Made by a program: the position numbers and the translations under genes. 64,000 nucleotides of DNA, from positions 815,711 to 879,710 of the forward strand of contig CM055106.1 in assembly GCA_029204225.1 (NCBI GenBank), given 5' to 3'. Position 1 is the stretch's first letter. Each line of letters begins with the position of its first letter. Shown here one piece after another: positions 34,507-45,441 of the stretch. The DNA comes from Diphasiastrum complanatum (lineage: Eukaryota > Streptophyta > Lycopodiopsida > Lycopodiales > Lycopodiaceae). The notes beneath the pieces were generated by a model, which did not search any database, was not told where the DNA came from, and worked only from the letters and a program-made list of their open reading frames with translations.

Positions 34507-36035
34507 CTAATGTGGATCAAGCATTGATCTTGAGATAAGACCAAAATTAGACCTATGCTTTGAGAAGACACTTTTGCAAAGTGGCTTTGTGAGAAAATCA
34601 GCAATACACGAAGATATGTCGACATGTTCTAAGTTGATCTCACCTCCAATGAGTTTTTCCCTTACAAAATGGTGTGCCACTTCTATATGTTTGCTTCTTG
34701 CATGAAAAATAGGATTGTTTGCAAGAGCTTGTGCCAATATGTTGTCACATTTGATCAAGGGAAGAACATCCTCTTTGATGCATTTTAGCTCCATGATTAA
34801 CCTCTTGATCCAAAGCACCTCTTTAGTTGTTGTAGTGAGTGCTTTGTACTCGGCCTCACAAGATGATTCTTTGAAAGCCAAGACACAAGATTGCCTCCAA
34901 GAAAGATAGTATATACATTAATGGACTTCCGATCCATTTTATCACTTGCAAAATCGGAATCTGAATAGACAACAATGGTTAGATCTTCATTCTTGTACAA
35001 TAAACCATAATCTTGAGTAGAAGATACATATCTTAGAACTCTCTTGGCCATTTTCCAATGTTGGATCTTGGGATCTTGCATAAATTGACTCAATTTGTGC
35101 ACACAATAGCTCAAATCGGGTCTAGTGATAGTAAGCCAAATTAAAGAGCCCTTAAGACTCCTATAAAGTGTGATGTCTTCAAAAGATCTTTCATCACCTT
35201 TAATAGGATCTTTTACATGTTGCTCCATGGAAGTATCTATGCCTTTACAATTTTGCATATTGAATTTACTTAACATAGAAAAGACATATCTAGATTGACA
35301 AATAAAAGCATACTCTTCATGAAAATCAATCTCAAGGCCCAAAATGTAATGAATCTCTCCTAGATCTTGCATTTTAAATTCTTTTCCTAATGCATATTTG
35401 GTTTCTTGAACTAGCATCAAACAACTTTCACCAAGAATAATGTCATCTACATAGATTAGGAGAATGACAATATTACTACCATCAAACTTTAAGTACATAG
35501 AAGGATCATAGTCACTAAGCACAAATCCTAATGAAAGCAGAAAGTTGTTGAGTCTTGAATACCATGATCTAGGTGCTTGCTTTAAGCCATAAAGACTTCT
35601 AAATAGCAAACACACCTTAGATTTATCCTTGATAAATCCTTGAGGCTGTTCCATGTATATCTCCTCCTCAAGATAGCCATTCAAAAAAGCGTTGGAGACA
35701 TAAAGTTGAAACAGTTTTCACTTAAAAAATAAGACAAGAGAGATTATGATTCTTATTGTCACCATCTTTGCTACAGGAGCAAAGGTTTTTTCATTGTCAA
35801 GGCCATATATTTGTGCAAAGCCTTTAGCACATTGTACTTGTTGATGGAGCCATCATGATTGTACTTGATCTTGAACATCCATGTAAGGTGATGGATCCAC
35901 TAGCTCCCATGTGTGGTTGGTGATCAAGGCATCATATTCAATCTTCGTGGTCTCATACCACTCCTTGGTATTGAGGGCTTCTTGAACATCTTTGGGCTCC
36001 TCATGAGAAACAAAATAAGCATAAGTGGAATCAAG
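34507..36035 (-). pseudogene. copia-1 (third copy): reverse transcriptase and RNase H
   Basis: The minus strand begins near 36,035 with the RT lead-in (ALNTKEWYETTKIEYDALI, NHTWELVDPS) and a frameshifted WMFKIKYNHDGSINKY / KTFAPVAKM region. An open frame from about 35,700 follows, with NAFLNGYLEEEIYMEQPQGF, YGLKQAPRSWYSRL and the catalytic LLIYVDDIIL. RNase H then follows, broken at about 34,870 by a short deletion just before SCEAEYKAL. The C-terminal SIARSKHIEVAHHF-type block and LTKPLCKS reach the LTR. Gag, protease and integrase are absent. This copy keeps the part of RT that is deleted in the copies at 26,779 and 55,725. Confidence 0.85.
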
Positions 36036-36040
36036 ATCCT

Positions 36041-37629
36041 TCGGCTGCTACCGCATCCAAGATGTATTTTCTCAGAATTTGGTACGTCGTCGTTAGGTCC
36101 GTGAGAGCAGCCGGTACACTGGCACTGGCAGGGGCTTGTGTTGTATCGGCCCCGACGACTAATGGAATCCCGTCGTCATTATCTTCTATCAGGTTCTCAT
36201 TGGACCTTATGCCATCTGGGGCGGTGGGATCAGTCCGATCTGGCGATGGTACAAAAACTGTTTGAACAAATGCGTCATCAGGCAACGGTTGGTTGCCCTC
36301 AGCAACCTTTGTTGGCGAAGTGGGTGGGGTTTGAGAAATAACTATGGAAACAGGGGTGAGGACGGTTTGTCCGAACGAGAGGATGGGAGGAACAAAGGGA
36401 AACTGGAGGGTGGTGTGGAGTATGGAAGAAGGTGAGGATGGAGCAAAAAGTGTCTAGCGTGGGGGTGAAAAATTGATAACTTGCATCCATGTCAGAGTGT
36501 CGGGGGACAGTTGTGAATCAGAAGGATTGAATGTGAGAGGAGCAACGGTGGTGACAGGAGTGATGGAGGATGCGATGGTGATGGATGGAGTAGTAGACAC
36601 TAGAAGAGAAGTAGGAGTGGTATCAACAGAAGAAACGGGGATGGAGACAGAAAGAGATGTGGATGGAACAGGAAGAGAAGTAGCGACAACAGAAATCGGA
36701 GTGGGGGGTTGCACGAAAGAAGAAGTGGCAGTGGTGGATGGAGTGGTTAGTGCGGCAGTGGAGACACATCTTCGGGTAACAGGTGGAGATGTGGATGTAG
36801 AGGCAGCGCCACGCATTCGTTTGTTGGTCGTTGTATTAATAACTGCAGGTTGGGAGGAGATAGATGCTTGAGATGGTGGATAAAAGTTAGTATGTGGCAC
36901 AAGGGTAGACAGGAGGGATGAGCGTTGGAAACTACACACTTTCGCTTCGAGAAGTGTGCATGCAAACTTACACAATAGGAGGCCTGCTGCGATTCGCTCA
37001 CGGTTCTTGGATTTGATGGAGTTGGTTAGTTCTCGAATGAGGAAGCTATGCCAGTCGTATGGCACAACGGAGGGGTTAGGAAATTCCAGAAAGGATTCCA
37101 CTATCTGACTCAGCAGCGTAGACTGGATTTTGTTCTTGCGAAATGTTGAAATAACCAAAAAGTTATTCAACAGATGCGCAGCCGCCTGAATGACGGATTC
37201 CGTGATAGCTTCTATCAGGTAACCATTGTTAGTCTGGATGAGAATTTCTGGTGTGGTTTGGGTGACGAATGATTTGATCAGAGCCTTGGCGTGGCGATGG
37301 GAGATGGGTTGACGATCACCGGACATAATGCCAACGGTGAACATCGAGTCGACGTTAATCATGACCTTGTAAGTGGTACCTTGGTACAGGAAGTAGAAAC
37401 GAGTCTTGTCCTCGTCCTAGGTAGCGTAAGCGTGAAGGGCAAGGCCCATGTTAATCTCACAATGGAAGAGCACCGGATAAAAATCCATTGCCGCTAGAAG
37501 TGGGCTGGCTGTCTGTAGCCATGGTTGGATCAGAGTGTCAGAGGGTAGAGGCCAAATCTGTGTGGCCTCGGGGATGTTATGCTTGATCACCTGTTTGGCG
37601 CCAGAGTCTTCAGAGGATGAGGAGGCCAT
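36041..37629 (-). pseudogene. Accessory ORF of Ty3 element C (downstream of integrase)
   Basis: About 529 codons in one frame from MASSSSEDSGAKQV at 37,629, interrupted only by TAG at 37,417 (HAYATxDEDKT) and TAG at 36,454 (FSPPRxTLFAP). The N-terminal 230 residues form a helical, motif-poor domain (YKVMINVDSMFTVGIMSG, NNGYLIEAITESVIQAAAHLL, YDWHSFLIRELTNSIKSKN, GLLLCKFACTLLEAKV) that aligns with the ORF at 20,486. The rest is a Ser/Thr/Pro-rich tail ending near ILRKYILDAVAAEGS, at a junction with copia-1. No signal peptide, clear transmembrane segment or enzyme motif is visible. It lies 1.1 kb downstream of, and in the same orientation as, the element's integrase. It may be an env-position or 'plant transposon protein'-type ORF; the role is unknown. 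Confidence 0.6.
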
Positions 37630-37639
37630 GTTAGCAGTG

Positions 37640-38700
37640 ATAATTAGAGGTCGGAAAAGTAAACAAAATGGTAGAGAATGGAAAAAGATGTGAAAACGGT
37701 AGAAAACTGAGAATAACGAGTGTTGGAAGATAAGGAATGTAGTTCAGAGCGCAGATCGGTGTTCAGTAATATCAAATGACAGCTAGTAGAAAGTTTGGTT
37801 GCAAACAGAGATCTTGGTAATTTCAGAGTAAATTTCGGCAGAGCTTCGCTAGCAAAGGTGACAAATGACTCGAATTCAGCCCTTATATAGTGGAATTTAG
37901 AGTGCGTATAAAGGTGAAATTCACTTTTCCTTGCTCAGTTCCACCCAAATTTTGGAAGACACCTTCTTCACAAAATTATAAGACCTCAGCGAAGTCTGCG
38001 AGAGTTCAGAAGGTGATTTGACTGCTATGCGAAGGTTCTGCGAGGGTTCAGACTGTCTGCAAGGGTTCAACTCTCACAGGAAGTGATCTCTCGCACAACT
38101 TGTTCCTATGATTGGATTTTCAAAATCAGACCATGTAGGCAGGCTAATTTCACTGCTCTGATTCCATTTAGGCACCTTGCGAGGGTTGGTAAGATGATCT
38201 TGATGCTCTGCGAGGGTTCTGAAAATTCAGCTTCTGGGAACTCTCGCATACACTAAAAAATGATGATTCCTCCATCAGAAACTCTCGTAGAGATTTTCAT
38301 GGATGCATCTAGGTCAGATCTGGTGACTGTCCAATTTTCAAGAGCTATTTCCCAAGGGATCTCAAAAAATCATGAAAAAAGTGCTCTTTCAAAGTGTTTT
38401 TGACGGGATCTCAAGATTTTCTGATTTTGAACTTTTGTAAACTGGTAATCAGCTTCATCCAAGCTTGATTTGACTGTTGGTAGTTCTCTGGAAGTTCTGA
38501 TGGATTCTTGGTAGTAGATCCATCAGTCAATCTGATGATCTGCTTCCTTTTTTATCCTATCAGGATCTGGATCCTCCTTGGATTCTGATGGATTTCTCCG
38601 ATCTTGCCAGATCTGGCTGAATCTTGATGGATTTAGCTTGATTTGGCTTGATCTCCTTAGATCTAGCGGTGATGGTTGAGCAAATTAGCTTTTTGTAACG
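37640..38700 (-). repeat. Ty3 C post-integrase spacer with leader-type motifs
   Basis: Non-coding region between integrase (38,725) and the accessory ORF. At 37,980-38,290 it holds about ten GCGAGAGTT/GCGAGGGTT motifs and complements, the same motif as in the C leader. The part at 38,300-38,700 matches 43,235-43,740, the sequence after the other C-type integrase. Confidence 0.7.
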
Positions 38701-38724
38701 TGCCACCCCCAATCTGGATCTGTC

Positions 38725-39420
38725 TCACTGTGGTGGCCAGTACTTGTGCAACCGGCTACCATTGATGGGTGTGTCGAATGGCGTCCCATCTAGCTTTTCT
38801 AAGTTCACGGCTCCATGATTAAGAATTTCCTTGATCCTATAAGGACCTTCGTCAGTGAATTTTAACTTCCCCTTGATCGCCTTGGTTTTATACATCAGGA
38901 CCAGATCTCCTGAACAAAGATCCTGCTTTTGTAATCTGCAATCATGCCAAGCTTTGTGTCTTTCCTTTTCAAGTGTCAGTGCACGCACAGCTAGTAAGCG
39001 TGTTTCACAGAGTTTATGCAGAGCTTCGTGGCGTAGCTGTAGAGATTTGGACTCATTAAGACGTTGCGCGGTGGCAATCCTTAATGAAGGAACTAAAAAC
39101 TCTACTGGCATCACAGCATCCTGACCATATACCAATTGGAAGGGTGTTTGATCAGTGCTCCCTTTATATGTTGTCCTGAATGCCCATAGCGTAGCATGCA
39201 ACTTGTGTTCCCAATCTGATCTGCTAGTTTCAACTGTTTTCGTGAGCACACTACACAGGATCTTATTGGATGATTCTGCTTGCCCATTACCACGAGGATA
39301 ATAGGGCGTATTGGTTCTGTGGATCACGAAGAATTCCCCCAACATGAACTTGATGGTCTCGTTGATGAAATGGCTTCCGCGATCACTAACTAGTTCCACC
39401 GGGCATCCGAAGCTTGGCCC
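38725..39420 (-). pseudogene. Ty3 element C: integrase C-terminal half
   Basis: The minus strand opens at FGCPVELVSDRGSHFINETIK (second catalytic Asp) and continues through GNGQAESSNKILC (catalytic Glu), DWEHKLHATLWAFRT and QLVYGQDAVMPVEF to the chromodomain-free C-terminal part (KGKLKFTDEGPYRIKEIL), ending HKYWPPQ at 38,725. 224 codons are open. The first catalytic Asp, the zinc region, RNase H and RT are deleted: upstream of 39,420 the sequence switches to the protease-RT spacer. Confidence 0.88.
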
Positions 39421-39473
39421 GACTGGTCATTTTTTGTTTTTTTGTCACCTGTGTACGCTGTGTCTGAGTCCAA

Positions 39474-40200
39474 CTAGAGTGACTTCAAGGAATCCAACAC
39501 CTTCCTTTTGCCCTTTTTTGTCATTTTGGTGGGTTCATCCTTGTTTTCTTTCTTCGGGACTGCTGTGACATTCGCCTCATGGTTGCGAATATCAATGTCT
39601 ACTGTAGCTATCGCCTCTTCGAGTAGGTCATTCCATCGGATCACCTGGTTGTAGCGTTGCTTCAACTGATTCTTCTTATTCACAGGTGCTTTGGGTGGAT
39701 CGATCTTTGAGACTTTCGCCATAGCAAACTTTTGTAGTGGTTGAGCTGGTACCTTCTTGGTTCCGTAACGATCTGGGTCCATGTGGTGTAGGACCTGTTC
39801 ATCAGTCAGCTCAACCTCCTTATTATAAGTTAGAGCATGTTGCTAAGGGACTAGATCATCGTCCATTGGGTTCTCAATAGGCTCCGCTGACAGCCATGCT
39901 ACGTTTATCATATTCACCCCAAATGTGATTGGTGTGTCCATAGTGTAACATTTGGGTGAAGATGTACTCGGTTCTGGATCTGATTCATATTGACATGCCT
40001 GACACTCAATAGTTGCTAATGCGTCTGTCCATCTCATGACATCCGTCTTTGAATGATAGTGACCTCCCTTGGCTAGCCTTGGGCGATCAATCGTATGATC
40101 TGTCGTGGATGATCCGTCATCAGCCTTGGGTGCAATAGGTTTCACCGCCCATGTAGTGTCTGATTTGCTATCCTTCGTGCTATTGATCGTCCGATCTCAA
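39474..40200 (-). pseudogene. Ty3 element C: protease-RT spacer
   Basis: Two consecutive minus-strand frames (39,843-40,145 and 39,474-39,782) encode GHYHSKTDVMRWTDALATIEC, a TPITFGVNMINVAWLSAEP block and a Lys-rich end. The first aligns with the element-B spacer at about 17,370, and the second matches in position the Lys-rich 17,880-17,980 part. A stop separates the two. Upstream gag and protease are absent, with leader sequence joined directly. Confidence 0.65.
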
Positions 40201-40289
40201 ATTCATCCGATGGTGGGTTCCAAAGTGATTGGATCTTGCTTATACAGTAGGATGCAGTCTGGATCTTCAAGGATCTGATCGATCTGATC

Positions 40290-41600
40290 GGCCGGAAGTG
40301 AATTTTAGGCCTTTTACGGTAGTTTTTCCTTGATAACTTTTTACTCCTTGCACTGATTGACCTGAGATTTTGATAGTAGCTGGATCTGATGCAGATCTTT
40401 CCACTGATCTTGTCTACGAGGGTTATCTTGTGCGAGGGTTGGCTGTGCGAGGGTTCTTTAGCTATTTTTGCAGGTAAAAAACTTGATATCTTTCAGATCT
40501 CTGGGAAAGTACCAGTGAACCCTCGCAGACAGCAAAATTTTTACTTCCAGTGGTCAAGAACTCTCGCAGAGGATTCTAAAGTTCCCTCTCAGTGAGACCA
40601 GGACACATAAGAGCTTGCAAAAATTAGTCTGATTCTAGTGAGCAGAAAATTGGATTTAAGTGCTAAAAAAATCACTAAAAGGAGAAGATCCAACAAATCC
40701 TTCCAGTAAGAACTCTCGCAGACCTCTCAATCGATTCAGAATAGCAATTTACATCAGTGATGAAGCCTGCGAGAGTTAGTGTGAAGATCTAGTGAAGATC
40801 AAGCCAAAAAAGTGGTTTTGAACCCTCGCAGACAGTGAAATTTTCACTTCTTCCGAGAGTTAACTCTCGTGAAGAATTCTATAGTGAGATCTGACCGAGA
40901 TCCAGCTATTGTGAACCTTGCGAGAGTAGTAACTGGTGAGTATTTTCGCCTGTCACGCGGCCGACCCGGATTCGTTCCCCGGCAACGGCGCCAGTGTAGG
41001 GTCGAAGATCTCGCGTAGTATAGCCCTCCCATCTTTTTTTTCACTGGGAACTCTCGCACAGGCACTTAGTCATCAAAGTAACTCTCGCAAGCTTCTCTGT
41101 GCCCTGGTCTCACTAAGATGGAACTTCAGAGGGCTCTGTGAGAGTTCTTATGAAAATTTGAATTTTTTTTGGATTTTTTCAAGGGCTTTTTGAATTTTTT
41201 ATGATTTTTCTCTGATTTTTACAATCTGCTTGGAACTAACTCTCGCAGGCTTCTATGCAGGTCTGGGATAGTACCCTGGAGCTGCTGCCAGTCATGCAAG
41301 GGTTAATTCTCACTGATTCTGAAGATATAAAAATCTGATGAGATTTTAAGCTCTTTTTCCCTCCAAAATGCAGATCGGTGTGTTTTTTGGGTTTTTTGGC
41401 TGGTTGGTTTGGGTTTCAAGCCCTTAGAGGCTGTTCATGGCCTCCTCTACCCTCTCACACCTCCCCCGATAGCTGTGAACAGTCCAAACACAAAAAAATA
41501 CAGAAAACTAACTCTAAACACCCAAAAATCTACCTAAAACTACTCTAAAAACAAGAAAATAGCTAAAATGCAGCTAAACTAGTTAGTGAAAACCTATCCC
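40290..41600 (-). repeat. Rearranged Ty3 C leader with an inverted module
   Basis: By comparison with 31,023-32,200: 41,600-41,036 is leader in minus orientation (first part); 41,035-40,940 is a stray LTR end plus primer site; 40,935-40,510 is leader in plus orientation (middle part, inverted); 40,505-40,290 is minus again (last part). All parts carry the AACTCTCGCA/TGCGAGAGTT motif. Confidence 0.7.
40977..40993 (-). promoter_or_regulatory. Second primer-binding site inside the rearranged C leader
   Basis: The minus strand reads TGGCGCCGTTGCCGGGG directly after an LTR terminus (ATCTTCGACCCTACA, 40,995-41,035). The sequence after it differs from the normal C leader for about 40 bases. Confidence 0.75.
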
Positions 41601-41614
41601 CGGCATCGGCGCCA
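41597..41614 (-). promoter_or_regulatory. Primer-binding site of Ty3 element C (minus copy)
   Basis: The minus strand reads TGGCGCCGATGCCGGGGA next to the LTR end CGACCCTACA. Confidence 0.82.
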
Positions 41615-41615
41615 C

Positions 41616-42418
41616 TGTAGGGTCGAAGATCTCGCGTAGTATAGCCCTCCCGCCTGTCAACAAGGGTTAGATCACTGGATAGGTACCTAACTATGCATAG
41701 ATGCTACTTTTAGTTAATTTCCTACTTTCTCCCTTAACTCTAATCACCACTAACACTATTTTCCTTTAACTCTACTCCTCTACGCTAACATGGGAAGGGA
41801 TAGAAAAGAAGAGGTTGAGAAGAGAAGAGAGAAAGAGAGAGATAGAGAGTGAGGGTGGAGGTTAGTTCAAATGCTCCTTATGCTTGCTAATGGAAAAGCA
41901 TTCACTATGGCAACAATAAACATGGAAATAGAAAGCAATGGAAAACACAATCAAGAGCATTAGCAAGTAGTGAATAGCAAATGAGGATGCTTCTCTTCCA
42001 AAAATGGTAGAGTTTCCTCCTTCTCATTAAGCATGGAAATAGTGTACAAATGGTGTCTTTTTATAAAATGGGAAAGGCCCTTGCCCCTCAATCCTATTGG
42101 CTACTATTCACAATGATCCTATCCATTCATCTTGGACCCAACTTGATCCAAGGGTCCACAAAAAGTACATTAGAAATCACAAGATTCATGTGAGTCCCAA
42201 TTTGGACCCAACTCTAAAAAGTGATCTCTAAGTTCAAAAATGACATTGGGCCTCTAGTTTTATTTTAATTCCAAGGCCCAAGTCATGTTTATTTTATTTA
42301 CAACCTTATTTGCGTGCTCATTGGACCATGGGCTTATACACGCAAGATGTCATGCCCTCGCAACACATTTTATTGGATGATTTTATTTATTTACACTTTG
42401 TTGGAAATACCCCTAACA
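41616..42418 (-). repeat. 5' LTR of Ty3 element C (minus copy)
   Basis: 803 bases on the minus strand from TGTTAGGGGTATTTCCAACA (42,418) to ATCTTCGACCCTACA (41,616), homologous to 30,186-31,002. Its outer edge abuts an integrase-coding fragment at 42,421. Confidence 0.85.
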
Positions 42419-42420
42419 AA

Positions 42421-43234
42421 GAAGTACCCAAGTTCGATACATAATTGTGGCCATCGACTACCTCACCAAGTGGGTCGAAGCCAAGGCAGTAAGAGTAGTT
42501 GATGCTAGGACCACTGCCAAGTTTCTCTATGAAAACATCATTGTACGCTTTGGGTCCCCGATGGAGATAGTCAGCGATCGCGGGAGTCATTTCATCAATG
42601 AGACCATCAAGGTCATGTTGGAGGAATTTTTGGTGATCCATAGAACCAGTATGCTTTATTATCCTCACGGTAATGGGCAAGCAAAGTCGCCCAATAAAAT
42701 CATGTGTAGCGTACTCACGAAAACAGTTGAAGCTAGCAGATCAGATTGGGAACACAAGTTGGATGCTGCTCTGTGGCCATTCAAGATAACATATAAGGGA
42801 AGCACTGTCAAATGCCATTCCAATTGGTTTATGGTCAGGATGTTGTAATGCTAGTAGAGTTTTTAGTCTCTTCATTAAGGATTGCCACAACGCAACGCCT
42901 TGATGAATCTAGATCTCTACAATTACGCCACGAAGCTCTGCATAAACTCTGTGAAACACGCTTACTAGCTGTACATGCACTGGCAGCTGAAAAGGAAAGA
43001 TGCAAAGCATGGCACGATCGCAGGTTACAAAAGAAAAATCTTCGATCCGGAGATCTAGTCATGACGTATGAGACCAAGGCGATCAAGGGAAAATTAAAAT
43101 TCACAGGCGAAGGTCCTTATCGGATCAAAGAGATTTTTAATCATGGAGCCATGAATTTGGACAAGCTAGATGGGACGCCTTTCGACACACTCATCAACGG
43201 CAGCCGTTTGCACAAGTACTGGCCACCTCAGTGA
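42421..43234 (+). pseudogene. Ty3 C-type integrase fragment
   Basis: The plus strand opens at STQVRYIIVAIDYLTKWVEA, just after the first catalytic Asp. It continues through EIVSDRGSHFINETIK (second Asp) and GNGQAKSPNK, where the catalytic Glu is Lys, and a frameshift at about 42,815 leads to QLVYGQDVVMLVEF and the C-terminal part ending HKYWPPQ at 43,234. Closely related to 38,725-39,420 but in opposite orientation. The upstream part is replaced by the C LTR. Confidence 0.87.
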
Positions 43235-43740
43235 GACAGATCCAGGTTGGTGGTGATAGATTACGAAAAGTTCATTTGCAAGGCCATCACAACTAGATCT
43301 AGGAAGATCAAAATAGATCAAGCTAAATCCAGCTAGATCTGGCAAGATCATAGAAGATCCAACAAGATCCAAGAGAGATCCAGGTCCAGATAGGACCAAG
43401 AGAGAAGCAGATCATCAAATTACGCCAATAAGCCCCCAGTTTGTAGATCAAAGACCTCGATCTCAGAAACTGTGGCAAAATAAGCGCAAAAATCACCAAA
43501 ATTGATGAATTTGCTACCAAATATCTATCAGAACTTCCAGAGAGTTACTTAGAGTCAGATCTAATATGGATGTAACAGATTACCAGTTTACAAAAGCTAA
43601 AAATCAAAGAATCTCAAGATCTTGTCAAAAAACACTCAAAAAGAGAATTTTTTTCATGATTTGTGGAGATCCCCTGGGAGATAGCTCTTGAAACTTGGAC
43701 AGTCACACAGCTACTGGATTTTTTTTACAAGTCTAGAGAT
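43235..43740 (+). repeat. Ty3 C post-integrase spacer (second copy)
   Basis: Reverse-complement match to 38,300-38,700: AGATCCAGCTAGATC-like blocks, then the ATGATTTGTGGAGATCCC block. The homology ends near 43,740, before the motif-rich part. Confidence 0.6.
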
Positions 43741-43859
43741 TTTTTGTAGTTGTTGCCTCGATTTCCCTTATGGGCACACGAAACCAACAACGATCTTGGG
43801 ATTATGAAGAACCGGTTTACTCAGAAGGATACGGAGCTTTCATATACTTGAGGTCAGCT

Positions 43860-44180
43860 ACAAGCATTGGAAGTCACAGGCAAGAATAGCACGCTTGGCA
43901 GGTCGCTGTAACCAGTATGGCAAAGAACATCTGGCTGCCGCCACAGATAGCGCAGTAGCATGTCAGTAGATGTGCTTTACAAACATTCACTGGGTTTACA
44001 CACCAGAGGTTCAGCAGCATGTCAGTAGCGCTGTCGCCAGCAGATTAACTCCTTGCATATCCAATTTCTGCCACATCTACAAATCATGATCATCGAGTGA
44101 CTGCTCATCTGAGGCACATCTGAGGTTCACAGTGTGCAACATGCCTAGTTGACACTCCTCATGCAATGAATCTCCTATAA
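43860..44180 (+). repeat. Dispersed repeat, copy 1
   Basis: Shares interrupted blocks (GCCGCCACAG; ACATTCACTGGGTTTACACACCA; AACTCCTTGCATATC) with 47,340-47,580. No coding potential is evident. Confidence 0.55.
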
Positions 44181-44295
44181 TCATGCCCACCACTAGTGTC
44201 TCGTGCTCTTCAATCACTTCACTGCTTGAAACCCAACGCCATCGACAATTGCAGCTTTCAAAGCTACACTCCAAGCTTCTCTGATTGCTTGGCCC

Positions 44296-44663
44296 TGTTG
44301 GTGTCAAGCAAAACAAGAGATGTGTTTGCTGACGTCAGCAATCTGTCTTCCCCACATTTCCTATGTGGCAATCCCATGCAGTCATTTCTTGGCATGTAGG
44401 CGCTACTCCTTTTCCTATAAAGTTTTCCTATAAAGGAGAGGCACATACAGGATTACCGCAATCAATCCAAACAGTAGAACTAGCTTTGTATTCTCATTTG
44501 TTTTACATTCTATGTGAGTCTTTGTTCTAGCAACGTTCTTGTTGTTCTATCTCTTTGCAATTGGATGGATATAACGTAGAAAGTCAGCAGCCTTTATTGT
44601 TCTATCTTTTTCTGCCTGCACTCCCTTGGTTTCTGGCAGCTGATCTTCTCATATAATCCAACA
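44296..44663 (+). repeat. TRIM-like element: 5' LTR
   Basis: 368 bases. It contains CCTATAAAG and CTATAAAGG (TATA-like, about 44,415-44,440) and shares the TTTACATTCTATGTGAGTC and TTGGATGGATATAACGTAG blocks with the 3' LTR. Confidence 0.82.
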
Positions 44664-45441
44664 AAGGTTATAGGCCCACACATGCAGTAACCCAACGCAC
44701 TCTTCTACCTACGCCATGATCAGCACCTCTCTCTATGATCCACGTCTCTCTCTACGTTGCAGGTGCCTGTGATGCAACAAATTATATTGGCCTCTCTCTC
44801 AATGCATCTGTCCTGCCAACACTCTCTCCAGCTAGCGCTCTCTCCAACGTGCTCTTTGCTCAATGCCTTTCTCTGATGTTCACGTTCTCTTCGGTAGCTG
44901 ATGCAATGAGTTCTATCAGAGCTCCATTTTCTTGAACTATGAATATCAAATCGCAGTAGAAGCATGGAAGGAAGATGGCAGCTGGATCAAAGCTCAATCA
45001 TAAAGGAAGGCAGCGGTCAGGAGCAAACCGAGGATCATTATCTTAAAGAAACCAAATTGGATCATGAACTACTTCAAGCCAAAGACAACTAAATCATTGG
45101 ATTGGTCTTCAATTAACAATTCTATACATGAAAGATTGGTAACTGAGATCCGGCATGTTCAGTAAACATCTACATCAGCACTCATCAGAGCATTCAAGTT
45201 TTGAATGTGGAATTGATCTTCTACACCTTCAAATTAGTGTTAATGCATGATAATTGCAATTTATGTAAATGGTGGACTTGTACACAAAGGGCATGCAATT
45301 TGCATGTATAGGGTGTGCAAGGCATATAATTAGGGCATAAAGGGGCACGAAAGATCATGAGAGACACATATGTGAAGCATAAGAAGCATTTGATGGTCAT
45401 ATAATTCTATTTGTAGTAGATGTTTTTTTTGTGGGAGGGAT

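Noticed and set aside
36473-36871. 132-codon plus-strand ORF rich in Val/Gly/Glu/Thr
   Set aside because: Antisense shadow of the Ser/Thr/Pro-rich tail of the accessory ORF.
44720-44965. Cys- and Arg-rich short ORF inside the TRIM-like element
   Set aside because: No recognised feature; the interior of the element shows no coding signal and the frame is short.
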